A stretch of DNA of 37,628 nt from an uncultured Clostridia bacterium (GCA_937892735.1 CALBGL010000022.1:1-37628), one strand, 5' to 3'; counted from the first letter of the stretch, positions 1-7,569 are shown. The notes: generated by a model from the letters alone, not told the origin. Program-made: numbers and translations.

Positions 1-236
1 ACAATTAGGAACTGCCCTTCCTCGTTTTATACGCTATCCCACATTTTTGTCCTCTCCGAGTTTTTCAGTTTGCGTATAATTCAGTTGCTAAAGAACCTCC
101 GCCCCTCAATTTATACGCTAGCCCACATTTTCGCCCTCTCCGAATTTTTCTGTTGGCGTACAATTAGGAACTAGCCGCCCGCAGTTTATACGCTAGCCCA
201 CGATTTCATCTGCATCGAATTTTCATTTTGTGTATA
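1..236. repeat. Tandem palindromic repeats, array A
   Basis: Three imperfect tandem units. Each opens with TATACGC (28-34, 112-118, 187-193) and closes with its complement GCGTATA or a one-base variant (72-78, 156-162, 230-236), with about 37 bases between the arms that are partly conserved (CCCTCTCCGA in units 1 and 2). The motif ACAATTAGGAACT is found at 1-13 and again at 160-172, so the array probably starts before the window. Unit spacing is 84 and 75 bases. No reading frame is convincing here. It lies downstream of the terminator of the 453-5607 operon. Confidence 0.8.
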
Positions 237-401
237 AAAAGTTGTCCCGAAGAACCAGCCTTCTCCCCCCCCTCTCATAATCCGTCTGCAGGGATGGAAA
301 CGTCGCAGAAAAGGCTGTCCGCCAAAACAACTATCCGAAGAGAAGACTAGGCGAGAAAAGAACTCGGTGAAAAGGAACTAGGTAAGGAGAGTGGCAATAT
401 G
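237..401. other. Intergenic stretch without recognised feature
   Basis: Between array A and the terminator at 402. I see no gene, promoter or RNA motif. It has a C-rich run near 265-275. Short reading frames here lack a ribosome binding site and overlap the terminator. Confidence 0.5.
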
Positions 402-426
402 AAAAAGGGCCGCAGTATGCGGCCCC
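402..426 (-). terminator. Intrinsic terminator of the five-gene minus-strand operon
   Basis: Perfect 7-bp stem GGGCCGC / GCGGCCC (407-413 and 419-425) with a 5-base loop. On the minus strand it is followed by five T residues (402-406). It lies about 27 bases after the stop of the ATPase gene. Confidence 0.9.
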
Positions 427-452
427 AATATCCTCTTCTTAACACGCGATTT

Positions 453-1316
453 CTACTTTTCAAATTCCTCTCTATGCTTCTGGAAAAAGTCGTAATACGT
501 CCGAATATTGGCCAGTTCTGTCCATTTCTGCACCCGCGCGGGATCACCGTCCAGATTATAGACTCGCGCCGCCTTCATGGCGAGCAGAAACGGAGAATGG
601 GTGGAGAGCACCAATTGGCATCCGAAAAATCGCACCGACTCCTCCAAGAAATGTGCCAACTCCTGTTGTCTTTCGGCGGACAGACTGTTCTCCGGCTCAT
701 CTAATAAATACAGGCCATCCTCTTTGATTTTTTCCGTAAAATATAAAAGAGCACTTTCCCCATTGGAATGTTCACGCACATTCTTCACGTTGTTATCCCG
801 TGCATAGCGGGACTGCGTATGACTGCGGGCCTGATTCATTTTGCGTAGCCGGTCATAATCATCCAAACTGCGCAATTGAAAGGCACTGTATTTCATCTCC
901 ATGTATTCATCCAGAAGTTCTTCTCGTTTTCGGTCAATCCCTTCATTCATGGAGCGCAGGTTCAGCATAAAATCAAAGACATCATCACTGGTCAGGATCG
1001 CCATCCTCGCCGGCGTTTCCTCGCCTGGTGTATACGAGCAAAGCCCCACGTAATCGTCCCAAAAGCTGCTGCGATTGTAGAGCCCTTCGCGTTCCATACC
1101 CAAGCGGCTCGCGATCACATTGAGCGCGGTTGTCTTTCCGGAACCATTGCCGCCATACAAGATGGTGATCGGTGCAAATTCCACGGTATGCAATCCGGTC
1201 TTCGGCAATACCTGAAAGGGATAATAGGTATTGTAGCAATTGAGTTTCGTATGCAGCGCGTGAGAAAATTCCGCGTCCGCATCTGGAAACGTAAAATCAG
1301 TCAAATATCTTGCCAT
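453..1316 (-). CDS. AAA/ABC-type ATPase, single-domain (predicted)
   Basis: A 287-residue cytosolic ATPase of the RecF/ABC-like AAA group often annotated as AAA family ATPase. Visible motifs are Walker A GGNGSGKT at residues 55-62, an SNGES signature-like segment near 184-188, Walker B with catalytic Glu (YLLDEPEN, 203-210) and a switch His in STHSPF (H240). The short insert between Walker A and the signature argues against a full SMC or RecN protein, and there are no membrane segments. Family members act as stand-alone ATPases or as parts of defence modules; no partner nuclease is adjacent, so the substrate is unknown. It is the last gene of the operon. Its start overlaps the preceding GNAT gene by 20 bases, which suggests translational coupling. 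Confidence 0.85.
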   Translation of the reverse strand: MARYLTDFTFPDADAEFSHALHTKLNCYNTYYPFQVLPKTGLHTVEFAPITILYGGNGSGKTTALNVIASRLGMEREGLYNRSSFWDDYVGLCSYTPGEETPARMAILTSDDVFDFMLNLRSMNEGIDRKREELLDEYMEMKYSAFQLRSLDDYDRLRKMNQARSHTQSRYARDNNVKNVREHSNGESALLYFTEKIKEDGLYLLDEPENSLSAERQQELAHFLEESVRFFGCQLVLSTHSPFLLAMKAARVYNLDGDPARVQKWTELANIRTYYDFFQKHREEFEK

Positions 1317-1869
1317 AACAAGTCACTTCCTCTGGCGGCACCTTGTGTTCTCCCACCATTTTCTCCATCCAGACCATGTCATACCATCGGTCAAACTTGT
1401 AACCACACTGATGGAACTCTCCAATCAGACGGTACCCCATGTGCTCATGAAACCGGATGCTGTCTTTACTCAAGTGAGGATCCACTTCCTGCCTTGGGCT
1501 GGCGATACAGGCATAGAGATTAAGAATGCCCTGTGCTTTGAGGCACTGTTCCAATTTCTCGTACAGGCGTCTGCCCACGCTCTGTCGATGCGCCCCCCGC
1601 GCCACATAGATTGAAGTCTCTACCGCCCAGTCATAAGCACGGCGTCCTTTAAAGGGGCCTGCATAGGCATATCCGACGATTCCCTCTGTCGAGACAGCCA
1701 CCAAGTACGGATATCTCTCCCTCGTATACCGAATTCTCTCCTGAAACTCTGCCAGGGAAGGCACTGTATATTCAAACGTAATCGCTGTTTCCTCTACATA
1801 GGGTGCGTAGATGGCAAGCAGCTCCTCTGCATCCTCTGGCTCCGCCAGCCGGATCTCCATTTCTTCCAT
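1297..1869 (-). CDS. GNAT N-acetyltransferase, phosphinothricin acetyltransferase-like
   Basis: A 190-residue GNAT enzyme expected to move an acetyl group from acetyl-CoA to an amine. Early residues IRLAEPEDAEELLAIYAPYV and the later ETAITFEY segment resemble the Pat/Bar/YwnH group. The acetyl-CoA loop appears as RGAHRQSVGRRLY, a somewhat altered Q/RxxGxG/A motif. The closing FHQCGYKFDRWYDMVWMEK segment is typical of this group. I chose the ATG at 1869 because AGGAGG (1875-1880) lies 5 bases upstream; a longer frame to 1974 would run deep into the upstream kinase gene. The downstream ATPase overlaps it by 20 bases. The substrate cannot be read from the sequence; amino acid analogues such as phosphinothricin or methionine sulfoximine are candidates by family. 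Confidence 0.85.
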   Translation of the reverse strand: MEEMEIRLAEPEDAEELLAIYAPYVEETAITFEYTVPSLAEFQERIRYTRERYPYLVAVSTEGIVGYAYAGPFKGRRAYDWAVETSIYVARGAHRQSVGRRLYEKLEQCLKAQGILNLYACIASPRQEVDPHLSKDSIRFHEHMGYRLIGEFHQCGYKFDRWYDMVWMEKMVGEHKVPPEEVTCYGKIFD

Positions 1870-1880
1870 AAGTTCCTCCT

Positions 1881-2966
1881 CTAACGGCTCTCCGTGGCCA
1901 GACGACGAACGATGGTTTCCATCTCGTCCATCTTCCTCTCCATGTCCGCGGCTAAGGCAAACTGCGCGCGGCATCGTTCCAGATTCTGTCCTGGATGATG
2001 AATCTTAAAATACGTATCGTTCTCCAATGCGTCCGCTAGGAATCGAATACCGCATTCTAAGGTCATCAGCAGCGCTCCCAGTGGAAGCAGGCGGATCTCC
2101 TCGTCAATAAGACATTCTCCGGCGCCTTGCATATAGCCTCTGGCGAATGCCTCAAATAAGGCGAGATCCAGCTTCATATGAGCCAGATCCGTGGTATCCT
2201 CTGGTCGTGTTGCCGCACCAAAACGTATGGCATCGCCAAAATCATACAGGCTGGATCCTGGCATGACAGTGTCCAGATCGACCACACATACCCCACGCCC
2301 CATCTCCGGATCCATCAACACGTTATTGACCTTAGTGTCATTATGCGTTACTCGCAGCGGCAGACGCCCTGCCTCTAAAGCTTCTATAATCTGTCCATAT
2401 AGATGATTTCTCTCCTGTGCAAAAATCAGCTCTTGTTCACAGTATACTGCAAGATGGCAGATGTCACGGTCCGCCGCCTGCTCTAATGCCTGGTAACGTT
2501 TGGGTGTATGATGGAAATCAGCGATGACCTCATGGAGTGTTTCGACAGGATACGCAGATAAATCCGCCAGGAATCGTCCAAAGGCTTCGCCCGCATTCTG
2601 AAACACACGTGGATCTGTAAAACGCTGATAGGTCACTGTATGGGAAATAAACGGATACAGCCGCCAGTAACGACCTTCTTCGTCCCGATCATATAACGCG
2701 CCGGAGCGAGTGGGAATCACCCGGAGCGTCTCTCGCTCCGGATCTCCGCCTCTCCGAGCAATCTGAACTCTCAAATACTCCGTCACTCGCTGAATATTCT
2801 CCATCAGCCAGTCCGGCCTCTGAAACACATGCGTATTGATCTGCTGCAGTAAAAAACTTCGCCCATCCGTCAGATCGATCCGATATGAGGCATTGATATG
2901 CCCCTCCCCATAGGCCTCTTCCCGCAGAACCACACCGTCGATCTGGAAACGCTCTGACAGATTCAT
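1881..2966 (-). CDS. APH-fold kinase, N-acetylhexosamine kinase (NahK)-like
   Basis: A 361-residue kinase of the aminoglycoside phosphotransferase fold. The catalytic loop THNDTKVNNVLMD and the metal-binding VVDLDTVMPGSSLYDFGD segment are characteristic of the NahK-like branch, which phosphorylates N-acetylhexosamines at C1 in the lacto-N-biose/galacto-N-biose pathway of bifidobacteria. The partner phosphorylase and epimerase genes are not in this window, so the substrate is inferred only from family. I start it at the ATG at 2966, whose ATGA overlaps the stop of the upstream hydrolase; a longer frame to 3008 would lie inside that gene. The next gene (GNAT) begins 11 bases after its stop. A general sugar or amino-sugar kinase is a safe call; true NahK activity is less sure. 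Confidence 0.8.
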   Translation of the reverse strand: MNLSERFQIDGVVLREEAYGEGHINASYRIDLTDGRSFLLQQINTHVFQRPDWLMENIQRVTEYLRVQIARRGGDPERETLRVIPTRSGALYDRDEEGRYWRLYPFISHTVTYQRFTDPRVFQNAGEAFGRFLADLSAYPVETLHEVIADFHHTPKRYQALEQAADRDICHLAVYCEQELIFAQERNHLYGQIIEALEAGRLPLRVTHNDTKVNNVLMDPEMGRGVCVVDLDTVMPGSSLYDFGDAIRFGAATRPEDTTDLAHMKLDLALFEAFARGYMQGAGECLIDEEIRLLPLGALLMTLECGIRFLADALENDTYFKIHHPGQNLERCRAQFALAADMERKMDEMETIVRRLATESR

Positions 2967-3925
2967 CGCTGTGTATCCGCCTTTTCCGGAAGATGCTCCT
3001 GCAACCATGTCAAAAGATCCTGATAGACCTTTTCCCGATCCCGCTCATTGAGCGGCTCATGCCGATAATCCGGATACAGTGTCAGTGTCAGATCTTTCAC
3101 ACCCGCATTTTGCAATCTCTTAGCCACCTTACGCGGCCCCTTGCCATAACTGCCCACTGGATCCTCCTGTCCGCTTACCAAATAGACCGGCAAATCTTTA
3201 GGCACCTGATAGGCCCAGGAAGGCATGGAAACAACCTGCAGCACATGTAAGAGATTGCGAAAGCCCGATAACGTAAAAATAAACTGACACATAGGATCCG
3301 CCGTATACGCCTGCACCGTCTTAGGATCGCTACTGATCCAGTCGCTATCCGTCGCTGGGTCCGTGATTCTTCGATTGTAGCTGCCAAATACCAGTTTCTG
3401 CAGGCCCGGAGAGCGATAGCGCTCTCCCTTCACCACCATCAAGAGACGAACCAAAAGAAGTGCCGCGGCCGTCGGAATCATGCCCACTCCGCTGCTGGTT
3501 CCCATGATGATCGCGCCCGCGATCTCCTGTCCATACTGCGTCAGATAGGCGCGGCCCAAAAATGATCCCATACTGTGTGCCAGCAGGAAAATCGGCAGGC
3601 CCGCATGGAGCTGCTGCATACGCCTTGTCAACGTATGCATATCCTTGACCATATTCCGCCATCCGTCTTTACCGCCCATATATCCATAACCATTCTCGTC
3701 CGCCGCCGTACGTCCATGCCCCAGATGATCGTTACCGCATACGATCCAACCCTGCTCAACCATAAACTCAATAAAAGGTTCATATCGTTCCAGATATTCA
3801 CACATCCCATGCGCGATCTGTAGGATCCCCCGCGGTCTATCTACCGCAGGTATATAAATATAATACGTGACAATTTGTCCAGAAGATCTACTAGGAAATC
3901 GTCCCATTTTTTTCTGATATTCCAC
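2963..3925 (-). CDS. Alpha/beta hydrolase, monoacylglycerol lipase / lysophospholipase-like
   Basis: A 320-residue serine hydrolase of the Hydrolase_4 type. The nucleophile is in LLAHSMGS (S118), with Asp in SGQEDPVG (D255) and His in YRHEPLNE (H289). The oxyanion region is HGMCEYLERYEPF and is followed by GNDHLGHGRT, both typical of PldB-like lysophospholipases and monoacylglycerol lipases. There is no signal peptide, so it probably acts in the cytosol on lipid esters (inference). I chose the GTG at 3925 because AAAGGAGG (3934-3941) lies 8 bases upstream; the next in-frame ATG (3907) is 26 bases from that site. Its stop overlaps the kinase start as ATGA. It sits 23 bases downstream of the oligopeptidase. 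Confidence 0.87.
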   Translation of the reverse strand: MEYQKKMGRFPSRSSGQIVTYYIYIPAVDRPRGILQIAHGMCEYLERYEPFIEFMVEQGWIVCGNDHLGHGRTAADENGYGYMGGKDGWRNMVKDMHTLTRRMQQLHAGLPIFLLAHSMGSFLGRAYLTQYGQEIAGAIIMGTSSGVGMIPTAAALLLVRLLMVVKGERYRSPGLQKLVFGSYNRRITDPATDSDWISSDPKTVQAYTADPMCQFIFTLSGFRNLLHVLQVVSMPSWAYQVPKDLPVYLVSGQEDPVGSYGKGPRKVAKRLQNAGVKDLTLTLYPDYRHEPLNERDREKVYQDLLTWLQEHLPEKADTQR

Positions 3926-3948
3926 GGCCAGTCCCTCCTTTCTTCTGT

Positions 3949-5607
3949 TTACTTTTCCAGTCCTCCCACGATACGTTCCAAAACCCCTGCCTCCAGAGGA
4001 TTGGGCAGTTCTGCGATGGCAAGTGCCTCCACAAAGTCCTTTCCACCGGCCTGACACAGCCGCAAATACTGCCGCCAGGCGCCCTTGTAATCTTCATCCA
4101 TCTTTACCTTAAAAGCCAACGCACAGCTCTGCGCCAGACAATAATCAATATAGTAAAATGGTACTTGGAAAATATGTCCCTGCCGCTGCCAATAGCCTCC
4201 GTTCTCCAGGAAATCATCCCCCTCATAATCCAGATGCGGTTTATACTCTTTTTCCAACATGCTCCATACCGCCTTGCGCTCCTTTGGACTCATGTCGGGA
4301 TTCGCATATACGATGTGCTGAAACTCGTCCACCATGCATCCATAAGGAATGAAACAGATGGCTTCCATCAAATGCATCTTGATATAATCGTCCGCCCGAT
4401 CCCCATAGAACAGCTTCATCCAAGGTTCCGTGAAAAACTCCATAGACATCGAATGAATCTCGGCTGTCTCCATGGTCAGATCCCGCTCTGCCGGCATCCC
4501 TTTCCGCTGCAGATATCCCTGAAACGCGTGTCCGCATTCATGCGTCAGCACATCCGTATCGCCGCTGGTTCCATTGAAGTTAGCAAACACAAAAGGTGAC
4601 TGATAAACCGGCAGGAATGTCATATATCCGCCCGCCTTTTTATCCTTATACCCTAACACATCGAACAATTCATTCTCCATCATGAAATGAATGAATTCCG
4701 AGGTTTCCGGCGAGAGTTCTTCATACATTCGGATTCCGTTCGCAAGGATCTCTTCCGGTGTGCCCATGGGCTTCGGATCTCCCTGGGCGAAATGTACCAA
4801 TTCATCACAATAATACAGATGAGAGACACCCAGATCCTTCCGCCTCTCCTCGTGAAGGCGCTCTGCCAATGGAACGATATGCTCCTTGACCTGTCTACGG
4901 AATTCCTCTACCTGCTTCTGTCCATAGCAACTGCGATTCATCCGCAGGTACCCCAGTGGAATATAATTGTCAAATCCCAATCGCTTCGCCTGTTCCGTAC
5001 GATTCTTCACCATCTGATCATAAATCTCATCCACCTCATCACTGATCGATGCCAGGAATGCAGACATCTTGCGGCAGGCCCTGCGCCGAACTTCCTGATC
5101 CGGATCCGTCATATACTTGCGCAGCAACGATAGATTCAGGATCTCTCCCTCCCAATCAATTCGCGCGCTGGCGATGAGCTTGTCATACCGAGAAATCAGC
5201 GCGTTTTCCTCCTGCACCAGATCGACGATCTTCTCATGATACGAACGCTGGAACATATCCATATTGGCGACAGCCATGCGACCCAATTTCTGCACAAATA
5301 CATCGCGATATGGCGAGGATACCACCAACGCCGCCAGCTTCTGCGTCTCATTATTGATGAGCGGACGAATTTCATCATAGTACTTCTGCTCTTCTTCATA
5401 AAAAGAGTCTTCCATGTGAATATCGTTTCGAATCGAAGCCAGTGTCATCTGTGTCTCAAACCGATCCATATCCTCCATAGCCTTCCGATAAGCCTGGTAC
5501 TGCCCCTCCCCATCTTCCGCCTGCGTAAAGGCCCAGATGTGTCCCTGCATCGTCTCCCGGATTTCCTCCCAGGTGACTCTTTTGTATGGCATTTCACTGA
5601 ATTTCAT
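3949..5607 (-). CDS. M3-family oligoendopeptidase F-like zinc metallopeptidase
   Basis: A 552-residue cytosolic zinc peptidase of the M3 family, which cleaves short peptides during peptide utilisation or turnover. The zinc site HECGH is at residues 356-360 within DVLTHECGHAFQGYL, and the downstream METAEIHSMSMEF segment supplies the third ligand (a Glu). The mainly helical N-terminal half and overall length fit oligoendopeptidase F-type members, slightly shorter than the usual 560-600 residues. I start at ATG 5607, 7 bases after AGGAGG (5615-5620); a GTG at 5613 overlaps the binding site and is less likely. It is the first gene of the five-gene operon, and its start overlaps a 16-codon mini-ORF (TAATG). 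Confidence 0.92.
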   Translation of the reverse strand: MKFSEMPYKRVTWEEIRETMQGHIWAFTQAEDGEGQYQAYRKAMEDMDRFETQMTLASIRNDIHMEDSFYEEEQKYYDEIRPLINNETQKLAALVVSSPYRDVFVQKLGRMAVANMDMFQRSYHEKIVDLVQEENALISRYDKLIASARIDWEGEILNLSLLRKYMTDPDQEVRRRACRKMSAFLASISDEVDEIYDQMVKNRTEQAKRLGFDNYIPLGYLRMNRSCYGQKQVEEFRRQVKEHIVPLAERLHEERRKDLGVSHLYYCDELVHFAQGDPKPMGTPEEILANGIRMYEELSPETSEFIHFMMENELFDVLGYKDKKAGGYMTFLPVYQSPFVFANFNGTSGDTDVLTHECGHAFQGYLQRKGMPAERDLTMETAEIHSMSMEFFTEPWMKLFYGDRADDYIKMHLMEAICFIPYGCMVDEFQHIVYANPDMSPKERKAVWSMLEKEYKPHLDYEGDDFLENGGYWQRQGHIFQVPFYYIDYCLAQSCALAFKVKMDEDYKGAWRQYLRLCQAGGKDFVEALAIAELPNPLEAGVLERIVGGLEK

Positions 5608-5657
5608 TAACACCCCTCCTGCTTTCGGAGTTTGACGCCCTCTGGCGGCAAACTCAT
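5607..5657 (-). other. Possible 16-codon leader ORF overlapping the oligopeptidase start
   Basis: On the minus strand an ATG at 5657 opens a frame reading MSLPPEGVKLRKQEGC whose TAA stop shares its last A with the ATG of the oligopeptidase (TAATG). The frame runs through the hairpin GTTTGCCGCC / GGCGTCAAAC and across the ribosome binding site. No clear ribosome binding site precedes the leader ATG. It may be a chance frame in the repeat, or a coupling leader. Confidence 0.25.
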
Positions 5658-5822
5658 GGCGTGGCTCTGTTGCTCTTCTATATACAAAGCTGCCTTGCCA
5701 CGCCTATTGTACCATAAGCACAATCCACCTTCGGAGTTTGATGCCCTCTGGCGGCAAACTCATGGCGTGGCTCTATCGCTCTTCCGTATAGAAAGCTGCC
5801 TTGCCACGCCTATTGTACCATA
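5624..5822. repeat. Duplicated 93-bp palindromic element, array B
   Basis: Two near-identical copies at 5624-5716 and 5730-5822, offset 106 bases. Each holds two inverted repeats: GTTTG-A/T-CGCC-type arms around CTCTGGCG (for example 5630-5653), and GGCGTGGC paired with GCCACGCC about 36 bases further. Each ends in TATTGTACCATA. Differences between copies are a few base changes. The element lies in the leader of the oligopeptidase operon. Confidence 0.85.
5706..5817 (-). promoter_or_regulatory. Candidate -10 boxes at the ends of the array B units
   Basis: On the minus strand both repeat copies carry TGGTACAAT, an extended -10 like sequence (TACAAT at 5706-5711 and 5812-5817). No good -35 element sits 17 bases upstream of either, so the assignment is tentative. 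If used, the operon would start inside the repeat and the leader RNA would carry its hairpins. Confidence 0.3.
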
Positions 5823-5883
5823 CTTATTTCCAGGATTCAAGAATGGAACCCTCGCAAAGAAACCAAATCCTTCGACAGAAAGG

Positions 5884-6387
5884 TTATGTCCAGCGCCTTC
5901 TTGCCGCAATCCAGCCAGCAAGCCCCAGAATCATCCACAGACCATACGCCCAAAATCCGATCCCCGTTTCAAACAGCATCCAGCCACTCATAGCGCCCGC
6001 GGGACTCACAATTTGCATACCCGTTACACCGACATACCCTAAAAACGCAGGCACTCCGAAGAGAATCACCGCCGCACCTTGTCCCACACTGATTTGCTTA
6101 CACCATCCCGATATACACAGGATGAGTCCCGCCACATTCCATACCGTTACCAAACGTAGCACGAACAATATCCCATACAGTCCTGCCAGACTGATTGCAC
6201 GCGGCATTTCTCTGAAATACCCCACGCTGGCTGCCGGAGCTGCCCAAATCCCTACCGGCAGAGCCTGCATCAACTGCCTCGCTTCTACGATCGTATATAA
6301 CACCACGCAAAGACCCGAGAGTCCGATGACTGCCCATGCTTTTGCTCGCCATAATGGAGAACGCCCCCTATAGGCAGCACGTACCAT
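5884..6387 (-). CDS. Small integral membrane protein of unknown function
   Basis: A 167-residue hydrophobic protein. Likely membrane spans are near residues 17-36, 62-95 (long enough for one or two), 104-128 and 135-162, with a basic N-terminus (RAAYRGRSPLWRAK) and a basic C-terminal tail (AARRRWT). I do not recognise the family. The start at 6387 is the first ATG, but no strong ribosome binding site is at the right distance; a GAGGAAAA stretch is about 17 bases upstream. It stands alone between array B and the toxin-antitoxin genes and could belong to the accessory region. Confidence 0.6.
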   Translation of the reverse strand: MVRAAYRGRSPLWRAKAWAVIGLSGLCVVLYTIVEARQLMQALPVGIWAAPAASVGYFREMPRAISLAGLYGILFVLRLVTVWNVAGLILCISGWCKQISVGQGAAVILFGVPAFLGYVGVTGMQIVSPAGAMSGWMLFETGIGFWAYGLWMILGLAGWIAARRRWT

Positions 6388-6562
6388 ATTTCTGACACCA
6401 TTTTCCTCTTCCGAAGCCTGTATCCCGCCCAGTGTGACAACCGCCTATAGAATACGCCTGTTCGCTTGTCCTGTATCCATCCAGAACATAACGTATCCCA
6501 TTATAAGTTCCAGAATTAGAACCAGAAACCGCAAACACGAACAGCGGCACGGTAAGGAATAG

Positions 6563-6653
6563 CGGCGTGAGATCGACCTGCTGGACACCCTGGACAACAT
6601 CGACATGAAAGCCATGCGGGAGGAACCGGAAGCCGGAACTTTGGCCAATATAG
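6563..6653 (+). other. Possible remnant of a coding region
   Basis: In the 266-base gap upstream of the membrane protein gene, a plus-strand frame opening just after a TAG at 6560 reads EIDLLDTLDNIDMKAMREEP and further residues before running into the terminator of the toxin-antitoxin unit. The acidic, well-formed composition looks like a C-terminal gene fragment, but it has no start or ribosome binding site. I see nothing else in 6388-6653. Confidence 0.2.
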
Positions 6654-6686
6654 AAAAACCGCCGTACAGGTTTCCCCATACGACGG
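6654..6686 (-). terminator. Intrinsic terminator of the toxin-antitoxin operon
   Basis: On the minus strand the arms CCGTCGTA (6679-6686) and TACGGCGG (6659-6666) pair over 8 bp with one U-G wobble, followed by five T residues (6654-6658). It lies just after the toxin stop. Confidence 0.75.
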
Positions 6687-6694
6687 CAGACGGT

Positions 6695-6985
6695 TTATTT
6701 GCTGAACAAGTCGCTGTGCGACCCGGTACGAGCCAGCGTCAAAACCAGCACATCATCCTCGATACGGTAAATGAGCAACCAGTCCGGGAGAATGCGACAT
6801 TCCCGATGGCCCACCCAATCGCCGGACAGATCATGATCGTGGTTTTTATCCGGCAGCGGTTCCCCCATCGACAGCAACGCCACGACCTGTTCTAGCAATT
6901 CGATTTTCAGGCCGCGCTTGATTGCCCGTTTGTAGTCTTTCTTAAAGCCGATTGTGTACTTGACGGTGTACTTTGTTTTTCTCAT
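6695..6985 (-). CDS. yafQ: YafQ-family toxin (type II toxin-antitoxin mRNA interferase)
   Basis: A 96-residue RelE/YafQ-fold toxin expected to cut mRNA on the ribosome when free of antitoxin. The hallmarks are HDLSGDWVGHRECRILPDW followed by LLIYRIED and a C-terminal RTGSHSDLF, with the YafQ catalytic histidines in the HDHDLSG and GSHSDLF segments. Length is normal (about 90-95 residues) and all conserved segments are present, so it looks functional. The start (ATG, 6985) overlaps the antitoxin stop as ATGA, which gives the usual antitoxin-first order and translational coupling. A terminator follows at 6654-6686. Confidence 0.92.
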   Translation of the reverse strand: MRKTKYTVKYTIGFKKDYKRAIKRGLKIELLEQVVALLSMGEPLPDKNHDHDLSGDWVGHRECRILPDWLLIYRIEDDVLVLTLARTGSHSDLFSK

Positions 6986-7260
6986 TTTTTCAGGTCGGCA
7001 AACAACTCGTCAAGGTCATTGTAGCCTTTTACAGATGGGTCTTTTGCAATCCTCTCCGCTTCCAGCATGGCAGCAATCGTTTTCTTGTTCGGCTGTTCCA
7101 GCTTCACTTCAAAAGGAATGCCGCCTTCGCGAAGCGACTGGCGCACGAAAATATTAAACGCCGTAGTCAGGTTCATGCCCAGCTCATTGAAAAGAGCGTC
7201 GGCCTGTGCTTTCAAATCCGCGTCCATGCGGATACTGATGTTTGTGGTATTTCCAGCCAT
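6982..7260 (-). CDS. dinJ: RelB/DinJ-family antitoxin
   Basis: A 92-residue antitoxin. The N-terminal NISIRMDADLKAQADALF segment is the ribbon-helix-helix DNA-binding fold, with LGMNLTTAFNIFVRQSLREG as the DinJ dimer helices. The acidic C-terminal part (GYNDLDELFADLKK) wraps and neutralises the YafQ toxin in characterised homologues. The ATG at 7260 follows AAAGGGG by about 9 bases. The gene is first in the operon and probably represses its own promoter at 7290-7331, where two direct repeats flank the -35 box. Confidence 0.92.
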   Translation of the reverse strand: MAGNTTNISIRMDADLKAQADALFNELGMNLTTAFNIFVRQSLREGGIPFEVKLEQPNKKTIAAMLEAERIAKDPSVKGYNDLDELFADLKK

Positions 7261-7289
7261 ATCATCAACCCCTTTCTGCTGGTACTTTT

Positions 7290-7331
7290 AGTATATGCCA
7301 TTTGCACGAAGAAAACAATACTTTGCACGAA
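7290..7331 (-). promoter_or_regulatory. Toxin-antitoxin promoter with twin operator-like repeats
   Basis: On the minus strand TTGTTT (7313-7318) and TATACT (7290-7295) are 17 bases apart. The 10-base sequence TTCGTGCAAA occurs at 7322-7331 and again at 7301-7310. The 21-base spacing equals two helical turns, placing one copy either side of the -35 box. This is the expected layout for a ribbon-helix-helix autorepressor site (inference). Confidence 0.7.
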
Positions 7332-7418
7332 CATTTAACAGTAAATTCATGGAAGGAGGTCACTGTATGAAGCAGATTATTTTGTCCGTCACCGTCCATA
7401 TGAATATCGACCTGCCCT

Positions 7419-7569
7419 TTAAAACTGCGCCGCGACCTGGTTTTGCTCGTCCATGCCCGCGGCGCCGCTTCCAAAGAACAAGTCTATCACAATACCGCCT
7501 TTCGGACAGCCCTGATGTCATGACTATAACCATGGCCAAAACAGCCACCGTCATACTCTTCTTCAGCAT
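7419..7569 (-). pseudogene. Frameshifted small exported/lipoprotein-like gene
   Basis: An ATG at 7569, preceded by AAAGGGAG, opens a signal-peptide-like frame (MLKKSMTVAVLAMVIVM...). Near 7505-7520 the coding character passes to another frame reading CPKGGIVIDLFFGSGAAG and DEQNQVAAQF and ending in TAA at 7419. The span is 151 bases, one more than 50 codons, which fits a single inserted base, for example in the GGG run. Repairing it would give a 49-residue protein with a Cys right after TSG, so possibly a lipoprotein. First-position purine bias supports this strand over the plus frames. Family not recognised. A sequencing error is possible. Confidence 0.4.

Noticed and set aside
1870..1974. 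N-terminal extension of the GNAT protein
   Set aside because: It would lie within the kinase gene, and the AGGAGG at 1875-1880 fits the ATG at 1869.
6368..6679. Minus-strand 103-codon frame upstream of the membrane protein
   Set aside because: It overlaps the start of the membrane protein gene and has no recognisable domain or ribosome binding site.
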